Origin: Hesseltinella vesiculosa
Lineage: Eukaryota; Mucoromycota; Mucoromycetes; Mucorales; Cunninghamellaceae
Assembly: GCA_002104935.1 (NCBI GenBank)
Contig: MCGT01000008.1
Span: 1-64,000 of the forward strand
DNA length: 64,000 nucleotides
Direction of reading: 5' to 3'
The translations under genes were made by a program, and so were the position numbers. Position 1 is the stretch's first letter; the number at the start of each line of letters is the position of its first letter. Below, piece after piece: positions 12,201 to 22,292 of this stretch. The notes beneath the pieces were generated by a model. The model had not been told where the DNA came from. It saw only the letters and a program-made list of their open reading frames with translations, and made no database searches.

Positions 12201-14686
12201 GCAAACAAAAAAAAAAAAAAAGAAAAGCTCGATTTTTAACGCCTGACCTTGTTTATTACTGGCCAATTCATAGCGGTGATGTTTTTGGTGGTAAAGCCAT
12301 GTCTCTTACGGCTTTTGGTTCCAACAGCACAAAGTTGGACTTCAGTATCACTTGCATTGGTGATGGGTGGGCGGCGGGCATTCCTTCCAACCTCAAGTTT
12401 CTGTAAGTTCCCTCAAAAAAAAAAAAAAGTGCTCGATTTTTAACGCCTGACCTTGTTTATTACTGGCCAATTCATAGCGGTGATGTTCTCGGTGCAAAGC
12501 CTTGTCTCCTACGGCTTTTGGTTCCAACAGCACAAAGCTGGACTTCAGTATCATCTGCAATGGTGATGGGCGGGCGGTGGGCATTCCTTCCAACCTCAAG
12601 TTTCTGTAAGTTTCCCTCAAAAAAAAAAAGAATAGCTCGATTTTTAACGCCTGACCTTGTTTATTACTGGCCAATTCATAGCGGTGATGTTCTCGGTGCA
12701 AAGCCTTGTCTCTTACGGCTTTTGGTTCCAACAGCACAAAGTTGGACTTCAGTATCACTTGCATTGGTGATGGGCGGGCGGTGGGCATTCCTTCCAACCT
12801 CAATCTGTAAGTTTCCCTCAAAAAAAAAAAAAAGCGCTCGATTTTTAAAGCCTGATCTCGTATATTACTGGCTAATTCCTAGCGGTGATGTTCTCGGTGC
12901 AAAGCCTTGTCTCTTATGGCTTTTGGTTCCAACAGCACAAAGTTGGACTTCAGTATCACTTGCATTGGTGATGGGTGGGCGGTGGGCATTCCTGGCAAAC
13001 TTCAAGTCTTTGGTGAGTAACCTACCGAAAAAACCTGCTTTTTTTTAATGTCATTTCTATTTTAAGGTGATCCCATTTTGTTGGTCATGGCCCAGGTTTG
13101 ACTTAAAGTTTGGCGTCTTGTTGAGAGATCTGTCAAGAAGCTCAGATGCGTTCAGGAGCTCGATATTGAAGGACAGCTTGAGCTGCAATACGCTCCATGT
13201 CTATTGATCACGGTTCTCGTCATTTATCATGTATGAGTTGAATCCTTGTCTCGAGTGCAGTACTTGAACGTTCATGGCAACATGCCTGTCGGGTGTGTAC
13301 ACGGTTCTTGATAGTCTTGATGACGACAGTCCCCAAGCCGTCTCTGCTCTGTTGTGGTAGGTATACACCAATGATCCACCTCATCGTTGGCGCAAAGAGT
13401 CAATCCTCTCCCTTGTCCGGCTTTTGGGTTCGGTGTCTTCAATTCTCTGTGAGTAGCCCACCAAAAAAAAAAAAAAAAAAAAAAAGCCTGGTGTTTAACC
13501 CCCCCCCTTCTCGTTTATCATTGGCCAATTTTAGCGGTGATCTTGCTTGCAAAGCCTTTCTCTTATGGCTTTTGGTTCCAACAGCACATGGTTGGTCTTC
13601 AGTATCACTTGCAATGGGGTGATGGGCGGGCGGTGGGCATTTCTTGCAAGCTCAAGAATTGGTATGTAACCCCTTAGAAACGAAAAGCCTGCTCTTTTTT
13701 TTTTTAATTCGCTTCTATCTTAAGATGACGTGATTTTGGTGCTGATGGTCCAGGTTAGACTTATCCTTGGCGTCCTGTTGAGAGCTCCTATCATGAGAAC
13801 CCCTAGTCGGTGTGACGGTGTGCTTAAAAATCAGAACAACGCGCGCTGTACAAGCGGACCTATCTATCGATATGTTAGCGTGGTTTCTTGTTGATTTTTA
13901 TGCCTGATCACTGGTTGATAGTCTCGATGACGACAGAGTCCCCGGGCCGCATGTCGCGAGTCTAATCTCTTTGTTGGTTGGCTTTTGGCTTCGGTGTCTT
14001 TTGTGTCGGTGTCTCCCGTGAGTAGCCTACAAACAGAAAAAAAAAAAAAACGCTCGATTTAACGCCTGACCTTGTTTATTACTGGCCAATTTTTAGCGGT
14101 GATGTTTTTGGTGGCAAAGCCTTGTCTCTTATGGCTTTTGGTTCCAACAGCACAAAGTTGGACTTCAGTATCACTTGCATTGGTGATGGACGGGCGGTGG
14201 GCATTCCTTCCAACCTCAAGTTTCTGTAAGTTTCCCTCAAAAAAAAAAAGAAAAGCTCGATTTTAGCGCCTGACCTTGTTTATTACTGGCTAATTCATAG
14301 CGGTGATCTTCTCGGTGCAAAGCCTTGTCTCTTATGGCTTTTGGTTCCAACAGCACAAAGTTGGACTTCAGTATCACTTGCATTGGTGATGGACGGGCGG
14401 TGGGCATTCCTTCCAACCTCAAGTTTCTGTAAGTTTCCCTCAAAAAAAAAAAGAATAGCTCGATATTAACACTTGACCTTGTTTGTTATTGGCCAATTCA
14501 TAGCGGTGATCTTCTCGGTGCAAAGCCTTGTCTCTTTGGCTTTTGGTTCCAACAGCACAAAGTTGGACTTCAGTATCACTTGCAATGGTGATGGGTGGGC
14601 GGTGGGCATTCCTTTCAACCTCAAGTTTCTGTAAGCTCCCCTCAGAAAAAAAAAAAACGCTCGATTTTTAATGCCTGGTAGATCGA
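6225..14686 (+). repeat. satellite array 1 with higher-order repeat
   Basis: Roughly two dozen ~205-bp monomers. Each monomer runs CCTGACCTTGTTTATTACTG, GGCCAATTCATAGCGGTGAT, TTTTGGTTCCAACAGCAC, TTGGACTTCAGTATCA, GGCGGGCGGTGGGCATTCC, then CTGTAAG and an A-tract of about 10-24. Two spacer types interrupt them. S1 (~500 bp) starts at CCTGGCAAACTTCAAG at 6574, 7431, 9258, 10111, 10964 and 12991. S2 (~400 bp) lies near 8082, 11820 and 13644. S1 and S2 are related to each other. S1-to-S1 distances of 857, 853 and 853 define a higher-order repeat. S1 copies are nearly identical. Confidence 0.9.
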
Positions 14687-15040
14687 GCTTCGCCAAAGGT
14701 CATCCTTAAAGGAAAAAGCAAAGCGAAGCCTTACAGCCAGTATCACTGAATAAAAAAGGGCAGCATTAAGAAAAATGTCACTCTCCTAGATGCATGACTG
14801 CTGTATATGAAATTTTCATTTTTCATTGTGTTTGACTGGTTTTTGAGCGGAAGAAGAGACAGAGGTGGCAGGTAGCTGGGAAGCCATCGCCAGTCGGCTT
14901 GGTATTTTCAGCATCCATGCCATGATGAAGATATTGCCTCATGGTATTATTGAATTTAGTTTTTGAGGATTCATTTTTTTTTCAACATTTTCATAGTTAG
15001 CTTAAAACGTGTGAATGGTCGCTTGGGGAAAAAGACGTTT

Positions 15041-15520
15041 TTATTTTATTCTAATTTCCACCACGACGACGGCGTTGGCGGTGGTGGCGGTGGTAGTAAG
15101 GGACTGGTGGGGGCGGAAGGGGACGTCGTAGTTGTGTTGGCATGGTTGACCAGGGTAGTGGCGGTCCCTGTGGTAGGTTGTCAAGCGACCTTCTACAGAT
15201 GAATGTTGAACTCTCGAACTTGGCCCAAGGAAGTTTTGGAAACGGTACCAGCGCTGTGGTGAATTGATAAAAAAGTTAGCGCTGGCGGGGGTGGCGAAGT
15301 GGAGCGTGCAGAGTCGAGCATCCCGGTCGACAACGAGGTGGCGTAAGCCCGCTATAAAAACTCCTCGAGAGGAGAAAAGGGCGAACCACCTGTTGTCAGT
15401 GATATCCTCATGTCGGAAGGCACTCGCATAGATAATTACTTGCTGGCAAGGGTGATGGCACCCAATGCACTTGAGAGGGTTGGGCCTGGGAATATTGGTT
15501 TTGAAACGGTAATTAGACAT
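15041..15520 (-). CDS. minigene family copy 2 (diverged), 159 aa
   Basis: Diverged paralogue of the 1756-2223 gene. Conserved blocks include KCIGCHHPCQQV near residue 17, RWFALF, IAGLRHLVVDRDARLC, LHFATPASA and RHYPGQPCQHNYDVP. Intervening DNA differs substantially while these peptide blocks persist, which argues for past or present coding constraint. The last ~20 codons are shifted relative to the other copies: the His/Arg tail is read in another frame and ends VVVVEIRIK. It starts at the ATG aligned with the other copies, 53 nt downstream of a TATAAAA (15573-15579). Confidence 0.55.
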   Translation of the reverse strand: MSNYRFKTNIPRPNPLKCIGCHHPCQQVIIYASAFRHEDITDNRWFALFSSRGVFIAGLRHLVVDRDARLCTLHFATPASANFFINSPQRWYRFQNFLGPSSRVQHSSVEGRLTTYHRDRHYPGQPCQHNYDVPFRPHQSLTTTATTANAVVVVEIRIK

Positions 15521-15572
15521 TAATGTCGAAAGAATGAAGAAAGGATAGCTTTTCCCCTATTATGCAAGCCAG

Positions 15573-15579
15573 TTTTATA
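15573..15579 (-). promoter_or_regulatory. TATA box of minigene copy 2
   Basis: TATAAAACTGGCTTGCAT on the minus strand, 53 nt upstream of the ATG at 15520, matching the promoter core of the other two copies. Confidence 0.5.
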
Positions 15580-15779
15580 TTTTTTCGCTTGTTTCATTGT
15601 GCCTATTTTTTTTACTTTTTCGCATTCATTGTGTCTATTTTGCTACAGGAAAAGGAAGTTGACTAATTGAAAATGATAAACTTGGTGTCATTGACGAATA
15701 AACCCCTCCCCAACATTTTTTTTTGCAGCTTCAGACTTACAGTTAAGATTAATGTTATGCTGGTGCCATCTTCCGCCTC

Positions 15780-15943
15780 AGGTACTATCTCGAGGGAGCG
15801 AGAGACGCTAGGCTAGCCTTGTTGGAGGGAGAGGCCATGCTATGCCAAAACTCTCATCCAATCTCACTGCAATTTAAACTGGTCAGGGACGACTACCTTT
15901 CAACTATGATAGGCTACAGCTATATAAAAATGACAATGAAGTA
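15780..15943 (+). repeat. cassette 4 (frameshifted)
   Basis: One extra G after TCTCGAGG shifts the frame at the start of the cassette. Otherwise it is collinear with the family. Confidence 0.55.
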
Positions 15944-18215
15944 GAACCCCCTTTTTTATTAGTTTTTCACTGAGTATTTTTAGAGTAGGCTGCTAAGGTT
16001 GAATGATGCCTAATTGGAAGAGAAATCAATGAAATGCCGTTTGGTGGTAACTTTTTTTTTGCAATTTTTTTTGTCTAATGTTATTTCTCCTCACCTCGCA
16101 CATCTAGGTCGAATAATTCTCTACTAGTATGCTCAGGGGAAGATTTTACCACTGTAATACTGTGATTTTACCCTGTAAAATGCCGACATGTTGGAAAAAA
16201 AAAGATTATCAACCCTCCTTACTTTTTTTACTTTTATTTTTTTTTTGTTTGGCTTTGTCCAAATAAGAAGATAGAGGAGCTTACCCTACTTGCCTAATTG
16301 GAACGGAAAACAATGAAACGCCGTTTGGTGGCAACTTTTTTTTTTTTTTTTTTGATTGGCTTTGTCCTAATAAGGAGAGGAGCTATCTCTCTTTGCGTGT
16401 TCATCTGGTAACACAGCACAAGGTGTATGATGACGTTTCTGCGGGTAAAATATGGATGAACGCAGATGAAGTGGAGCGGCAATAACAGAGGTCAGGAACA
16501 AAGATGCCAGCATGTATATCTTTAGCTTTCCCCTGTTGTTGGAGACTGGCAAGCTGTAAGCTCAACCTGAAAATAGGAACATGTAGTTGATAAATGAGGC
16601 TGAGCTTGTTTTACTGTAACTATCAGTGTCAGGCACATGAAGAAAAAAAAAGTTTCTGGCTTCTGGACAAACAGGAGGCCGTACGTGCTCGCCGCCTTTC
16701 ATTTTTTTTTTTCATCACAGACCACTGGGCCTAGCGCCAAAAATCCTGGTATCCCTTTAAATTGGTAGCAAATGTTTCGCCATTTCTTGTATTGTTACCA
16801 TAAGTTTTTCATCTAAAAAGTTCTGGCCAGCAAATAGTAGCGCGCACGGTCGTTGGTACTACCTGGAAATGCTTCCCATTGGCTAAATGCGGCGGGTCAT
16901 TTTTTTATATTTTTTTTTCATTATCGAACAAAAGTCTCGACTAAACCCTGACAGCCATTAGATGATCGAAGAAGGATGATTATTTTCTTCACATATATAC
17001 TTTGTTATCATCATCATGTGTGCAGTTTTCATTTCGAACGATGATCTTCATTGCAAAAGGGAAGCTCCGCGCACGGACACTTACCCCACAACGGGAGTGC
17101 TTCCCATTGGCTTATGGCGACAATTTAATTTATTTTTTTTTCTTTCATCCTCTTCTTATAGGAATATCACCCGCTCAACATATCCTGAGAGTAAATTTCG
17201 TATTAGAAGAAAATGATTTGCTTCAGTACATTTTTGTATCCTCAACTGAGCTTGCCTTCATTTTTTATTTCAGATCAGCACTGCCAATGGCCATTCACGG
17301 TCCGCCCGAATGTCCGACAAAAAACAGGGTCAAACCGACCTTTTTTTTCATTTCCTTTTTTTTTCCTTTTTTTTTTCCTCCCGCCTTTTCACCTATTTTT
17401 TTTGTTTAATTTGTTTTTCCATTTTTTCTCGTATTTGTTTTTGTATTTCTTTCATCATCTCTGATACATTTTAAAGATGAATGCTAATGGTAAAGATGAA
17501 TGCCTAATGGTAAAGATGAATGCTAACTATAATGCTGAATAATATTAACAAAATCATGATATAACAGTTCATTTGGAAAACTTACTTCAAACGCACTAAA
17601 TAACAAGCAAAAAGAAGTCACAGAATCATCTCTTACATCAAAAAAGGTCGTTATTCGCATACAATTTTTTTGGTTGTATGTATATGCCATGGAATAGGTC
17701 CGCTACTTCTGTCATAGGCCATTTCCGCCTTCAAACCACTTACCTGGTCTTCAAAGCCTCCAAGGACAAGTACTTGGAAGCCAAACCCAAAAAAAAGAAG
17801 GTTCCCCACAAAAACTGGCGGTATTTTAAACAATCGATCACGATCAAAGGATCCAAGTTACACCCGAAAAAGGTACATTTTATCACCCGCTCTCTATTGA
17901 TTGGCTGACACATACCAAGCTTCACTTTGCTTTTTTAATACCCACTGTCTGTTGGCCTGTGTTCTTTACAAGCTTAAGTTACTCTGTCAATTATGGTGAT
18001 GGGCTTCCCTTCCAAGGTCAAGTATCTGCAACTCGGCAAGAAAAGCCTCGCTTTAGAACTCCCTGATCGATTTCCTATTGGCCAATTTTTTAGCGCTGAA
18101 CTCTGGGTCTGCTCTCATTCCTAGTTCTTTTGAGGGCAATGTTTGACTTAATTGGTCTTAACCCGGATCATCATTTATGGGTAACATCACCTCAGGCCAT
18201 ATGTTCAACCACCTA
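15922..18215 (+). repeat. block B copy 2
   Basis: Second copy of the 2.3-kb block (see 3932-6225). Identity is close to complete across low-complexity and unique parts alike, which implies a recent duplication or ongoing conversion. Confidence 0.85.
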
Positions 18216-19246
18216 AACGCCTGACCTTGTTTATTACTGGCCAATTCATAGCGGTGATGTTTTTGGTGGTAAAGCCATGTCTCTTACGGCTTTTGGTTCC
18301 AACAGCACAAAGTTGGACTTCAGTATCACTTGCATTGGTGATGGGTGGGCGGCGGGCATTCCTTCCAACCTCAAGTTTCTGTAAGCTCCCCTCAAAAAAA
18401 AAAAAAAAGTGCTCGATTTTTAACGCCTGACCTTGTTTATTACTGGCCAATTCATAGCGGTGATGTTCTCGGTGCAAAGCCTTGTCTCTTACGGCTTTTG
18501 GTTCCAACAGCACAAAGTTGGACTTCAGTATCATCTGCAATGGTGATGGGCGGGCGGTGGGCATTCCTTCCAACCTCAAGTTTCTGTAAGTTTCCCTCAA
18601 AAAAAAAAAGAATAGCTCGATTTTTAACGCCTGACCTTGTTTATTACTGGCCAATTCATAGCGGTGATGTTCTCGGTGCAAAGCCTTGTCTCTTACGGCT
18701 TTTGGTTCCAACAGCACAAAGTTGGACTTCAGTATCATCTGCATTGGTGATGGGCGGGCGGTGGGCATTCCTTACAACCTCAAGTTTCTGTAAGTTTCCC
18801 TCAAAAAAAAAAAAAAAGCGCTCGATTTTTAAAGCCTGATCTCGTATATTACTGGCTAATTCCTAGCGGTGATGTTCTCGGTGCAAAGCCTTGTCTCTTA
18901 CGGCTTTTGGTTCCAACAGCACAAAGTTGGACTTCAGTATCATCTGCAATGGTGATGGGCGGGCGGTGGGCATTCCTTCCAACCTCAAGTTTCTGTAAGT
19001 TTCCCTCAAAAAAAAAAAAGAAAAGTTCGATATTAACACTTGACCTTGTTTGTTATTGGCCAATTCATAGCGGTGATCTTCTCGGTGCAAAGCCTTGTCT
19101 CTTTGGCTTTTGGTTCCAACAGCACAAAGTTGGACTTCAGTATCACTTGCAATGGTGATGGGTGGGCGGTGGGCATTCCTTTCAACCTCAAGTTTCTGTA
19201 AGCTCCCCTCAGAAAAAAAAAAAAACGCTCGATTTTTAATGCCTGG
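18215..19246 (+). repeat. satellite array 2 (about five monomers)
   Basis: Same ~205-bp monomer as array 1, without S1 or S2 spacers. A-tracts fall at the fixed position after CTGTAAG in each monomer. Monomers begin near 18217, 18422, 18627, 18832 and 19035. The array ends with AATGCCTG fused to the macro-repeat tag. Confidence 0.9.
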
Positions 19247-19616
19247 TAGATCGAGCTTCGCCAAAGGTCATCCTTAAAGAAAATGCAAAGCGAAGCCTTA
19301 CAGCCAGTATCACTGAATAAAAAAGGGCAGCATTAAGAAAAATGTCACTCTCCTAGGTGCATGACGGCTGTATATGAATTTTTCATTTTTCATTGTGTTT
19401 GACCGGTTTTTGAGCGGAAGAAGAGACAGAGGTGGCAGGTAGTTGGGAAGCCATCGCCAGTCGGCTTGGTATTTTCAGCATCCATGCCATGATGAAGATA
19501 TTGCCCCATGGTATTATTGAATTTAGTTTTTGAGGATTCATTTTTTTTTCAACATTTTCATAGTTAGCTTAAAACGTGTGAATGGACGCTTGGGGAAAGG
19601 ACGTTTTTATTTTATT

Positions 19617-20084
19617 CTAATTTCCACCACGACGACGGCGGTGGCGGTGGTGGCGGTGGTAGTAAGGGACGGATGGGGGCGGAACGGGGACGTCGTAGTT
19701 GTGGTGGCACGGCTGGCCAGGGTAATGGCGGCCTTGGTGGTATCTTGTCCAGCGGTGGTTGACAGATGTTGACTGGACAATGGTCATATTGCCAAGGACC
19801 GCACGCAAAGGGCCGCGGCGGTGGGGAGAGTGAAAAAAGAAATAGGCACTGGCGGGGGTGGCGAAGTGCAGGTGGCACACTCGAGCATCCTGCTCAACAA
19901 CAATGTGTCGAAGACCAGCAATTCCCACTGTTGACGACGTTAAAAGTTGGAACCACGAATCGACATTGGTCTCGTCATTCCCAAAGGCAGGAGAGTGAAG
20001 ATTTACTTGCTGGCAAGGATGATGGCAGCCAGCGCATTCGACAGGGTTGCCACGTTGGGCGGCGGCTTGTGAGCGAGTAAACAT
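19617..20084 (-). CDS. minigene family copy 3, 155 aa
   Basis: Close paralogue of the gene at 1756-2223 with the same length and layout. A TATAAAA lies 63 nt upstream (20147-20153) and the AATAAA overlaps the stop region. It carries the motif ECAGCHHPCQQV at about residue 16. Differences from copy 1 are scattered substitutions without frameshift. The protein has no hydrophobic export signal if it starts at the aligned ATG. An in-frame upstream ATG (20171) would add a hydrophobic leader, but that lies across the TATA box. Function unknown. Confidence 0.6.
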   Translation of the reverse strand: MFTRSQAAAQRGNPVECAGCHHPCQQVNLHSPAFGNDETNVDSWFQLLTSSTVGIAGLRHIVVEQDARVCHLHFATPASAYFFFHSPHRRGPLRAVLGNMTIVQSTSVNHRWTRYHQGRHYPGQPCHHNYDVPVPPPSVPYYHRHHRHRRRRGGN

Positions 20085-20146
20085 GTCGAAAAAAAGCAAG
20101 TAGAAAGAATGAAGAAGGAGAGCTCTTCCCATCTCATGCAAGCCAG

Positions 20147-20153
20147 TTTTATA
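20147..20153 (-). promoter_or_regulatory. TATA box of minigene copy 3
   Basis: TATAAAA on the minus strand, 63 nt upstream of the ATG at 20084. Confidence 0.5.
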
Positions 20154-20336
20154 CTTTTTCGCTTGTTTCATTGTGCCTATTTTGCTACAGGAAATGCAAG
20201 TTGACTAATTGAAAATGATAAACTTGGTGTCATTGACGAATAAACCCCTCCCCAACATTTTTTTTTTTTTTTTTTTTTTTTGCAGTTTCAGACTTACGGT
20301 TAGGATGAATGTTATGCTGGTGCCATCCTCCGCCTC

Positions 20337-20500
20337 AGGTACTGTCTCGAGGAGCGAGAGACGCTAGACTAGCCTTGTTAAAGGGAGAGGGTGTGCTATG
20401 CCAAGAACCTCCTACAACTCCACTCCAATTTAAGCTGGTCACGTATGGCCACCATTCAACTATGATGGGCCACAGCTTTATAAAAATGACAATGAAGTAG
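20337..20500 (+). repeat. cassette 5 (frame open)
   Basis: Partner of cassette 1 in unit 3. It is nearly identical and the frame is open to TAG. It is preceded by a longer T-tract and GCAG. Confidence 0.6.
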
Positions 20501-20673
20501 AACCTCCCTTTTTTATTTTTATTAGTTTCTCACCGAGTATTTTTAGAGTAGGCTGCTAAGGTTGAATGAAGCCTAATTGGAATAGAAAACAATGAATTGC
20601 CGTTTGGTGGTAGTTTTTTTTTTTTTTTTTTTGCAATTTTTTTTGTCTTATGTTAATTCCTTTCCACCTCAGA

Positions 20674-20834
20674 CATTGTCTCGAGGAGCAAGAGACGCTA
20701 AATTAGCCTTGTTGGAGAGTGAGGCCGTGCTGTGCCAAAAATCTCCTCCAATTTCACTGATATTTAAACTGGTCAGGGACGACTACCATTCAACAATGAT
20801 GTGCCGCAGCATTATTCAAATGCCATTGGAGTAG
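20674..20834 (+). repeat. cassette 6 (frame open)
   Basis: Partner of cassette 2 in unit 3. The frame is open, with LALLESEAVLCQK in the centre. Confidence 0.6.
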
Positions 20835-21359
20835 AGCATGAGGACCCCCTTTTTTGTGTAAAATGATCAGTCTCGCACGATTAGCCAAAATCAATAGAGA
20901 GCCAAAAGAGAACCCCCTTTTTTTATTTGTTTCTCACTGCAAGACCTATTTCTTTTTTTATTGCAGAGGAAATGTAATCCCCCCATAACACAGCTGTTCC
21001 TATGCCCAATTTGGACATGTGCGTCGCCGTCACGAGTACCAGATCCCAATCATTGTTTAAAAAACAGACACGGTCCTGTGGTGACGGTTTTGTTACGAAA
21101 AAGAGTTGTTTTTTATTTCTTATTGATATTGAGTATTTTTATGTAATTGTTACACAGTCCAGCGCTAATTCGCCTTGGTGTATTGTAGTCGCACCTAACA
21201 TTAGATGATCCATTTGCTGCAGCTGCAGCTGGTTGTTAGTTTTCAATCGTACGATGAAAAAGGAAGCTGCCAACATCTGGAAGGAAATGTGCCAAACACA
21301 AGTTAGCTGCAAATCCGATATACAAATTACACAATTACCCAATAACAAAAGTTGATTGA

Positions 21360-21575
21360 ATGATGGTAGAATCGCCAAGGACGGTACGGAAATGGCGTCA
21401 GCTGTGGGGCGACCATTAAAGGTAACAGGTGCCGGTGGAGGTGGAGAAGTGCGATCATCTCCGTCGACAATAGCGATATGGTGGCGGCTTGGGGGCGAGT
21501 AAACATGTCAAAAAAAGCAATTTAGAAAGAATGAAGAAAAGAGGGCACATCCCATTTTATGCAAGCCGGTTTTAT
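21360..21575 (-). pseudogene. minigene relic in unit 3
   Basis: Counterpart of the 3480-3700 relic, offset by about 17.88 kb and with the same internal deletion. The gene was therefore already broken before block A was duplicated. Confidence 0.5.
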
Positions 21576-21817
21576 AAACTTGGTGTCATTGACGAATAAA
21601 CCCCTCTCCCCAACAACTTTTTTTTGGAAGTTTCAATCTTACGGTAAGGATTAATGCCCTTTTTTATTAGTTTCTCGCTGAGTATTTTTGAGTAGGCTGC
21701 TAAGGTTGAATGATGCCTAATTGGAATGGAAAACAATGAATTGCCGTTTGGTGGTAGTTTTTTTTTTTTTTTTTTGCAATTTTTTTTTGTCTTATGTTAA
21801 TTCCTTTCTTCCTCAGA

Positions 21818-21978
21818 CACTGTCACGAGGAGCAAAAGACGCTAAACTAGCCTTGTTGGAGAGAGAGGCCATGCTATGCCAAAAATCTCCTCCACTTTCA
21901 CTGCAATTTAAACTGGTCACGGGTGGCCACCATTCAACTATGATGGGCTGCAGCTTCATAAAAATGACAATAAAGTAG
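21818..21978 (+). repeat. cassette 7 (frame open)
   Basis: Extra cassette in unit 3, LSRGAKDAKLALLEREAM, with the frame open to a stop after KMTIK. Confidence 0.6.
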
Positions 21979-22115
21979 AACCCCCTTTTTTATTAGTTTC
22001 TCACCGAGTATGTTTAGAGTAGGCTTCAAAGGTTGAATGATGGCTAATTGGAGGGAAGAAACTTTTTTTTTTGCAATTTTTTTTGTCAAATGTTGATTAT
22101 CCTTTCTCGCCTCAG

Positions 22116-22292
22116 ACGCTGTCTCGAGGAGCGAGAGATGCTAAACTAGCCTTGTTGGAGGGAGAGGCCATGCTATGCCAAAAATATCCTCCAGTTTCAC
22201 TGCAATTTAAACTCGTCAGGGACGACTACCATTCAACTATGATGGGCCGCAGCACTGTTCAAATGCCATTGTACTGCTATGAAAAAATTTGA
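22116..22292 (+). repeat. cassette 8 (frame open)
   Basis: Last cassette before unique DNA. The frame is open, but the usual terminal TAG is lost and it reads on into MPLYCYEKI. This marks the right edge of the repeat territory. Confidence 0.55.

Larger units (their letters stand above)
1470..14686. repeat. macro-repeat unit 1 (block A + block B + long satellite array)
   Basis: Unit 1 begins at the GATCGAGCTTCGCCAAAGG tag (1470) and ends where the same tag recurs (~14687). Its order is block A (minigene, cassettes; ~1540-3930), block B (~3930-6225) and the satellite array (~6225-14686). The same order follows in unit 2. The tag sits directly after the last satellite monomer at both internal junctions, so the copies arose by tandem duplication of the composite unit rather than by independent insertions. 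Confidence 0.8.
14687..19246. repeat. macro-repeat unit 2 (shorter)
   Basis: Same order as unit 1 but compressed. Block A is reduced to one diverged minigene and one cassette (14687-15920). Block B (15922-18215) is nearly identical to unit 1. The array holds only about five monomers and no ~500-bp spacer blocks (18215-19246). Confidence 0.8.
19247..22270. repeat. macro-repeat unit 3 (block A only, truncated)
   Basis: Starts with the tag GATCGAGCTTCGCCAAAGG at the end of the second array. It is collinear with 1470-3730 of unit 1 at an offset of about 17.86-17.88 kb and high identity. It then carries two additional cassettes (21818, 22116) and ends in unique sequence near 22270. Block B and the satellite are absent. 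Confidence 0.75.

Noticed and set aside
6225..14686. CRISPR-like array.
   Set aside because: Repeats of ~205 bp without short unique spacers in a eukaryotic context do not fit CRISPR.
15041..15140. Trinucleotide (GGT)n tract read as a coding poly-Val tail on the minigene.
   Set aside because: In the other two copies the same DNA encodes a His/Arg tail; the Val-rich reading in copy 2 results from a frame shift and should not be taken as a domain.
18205..18768. Long open frames on both strands inside the satellite arrays (up to ~187 codons).
   Set aside because: Both strands are open at once, the frames run through poly-A/T tracts as Lys/Phe runs, and they change with A-tract length between monomers. 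They are most simply by-products of the repeat.
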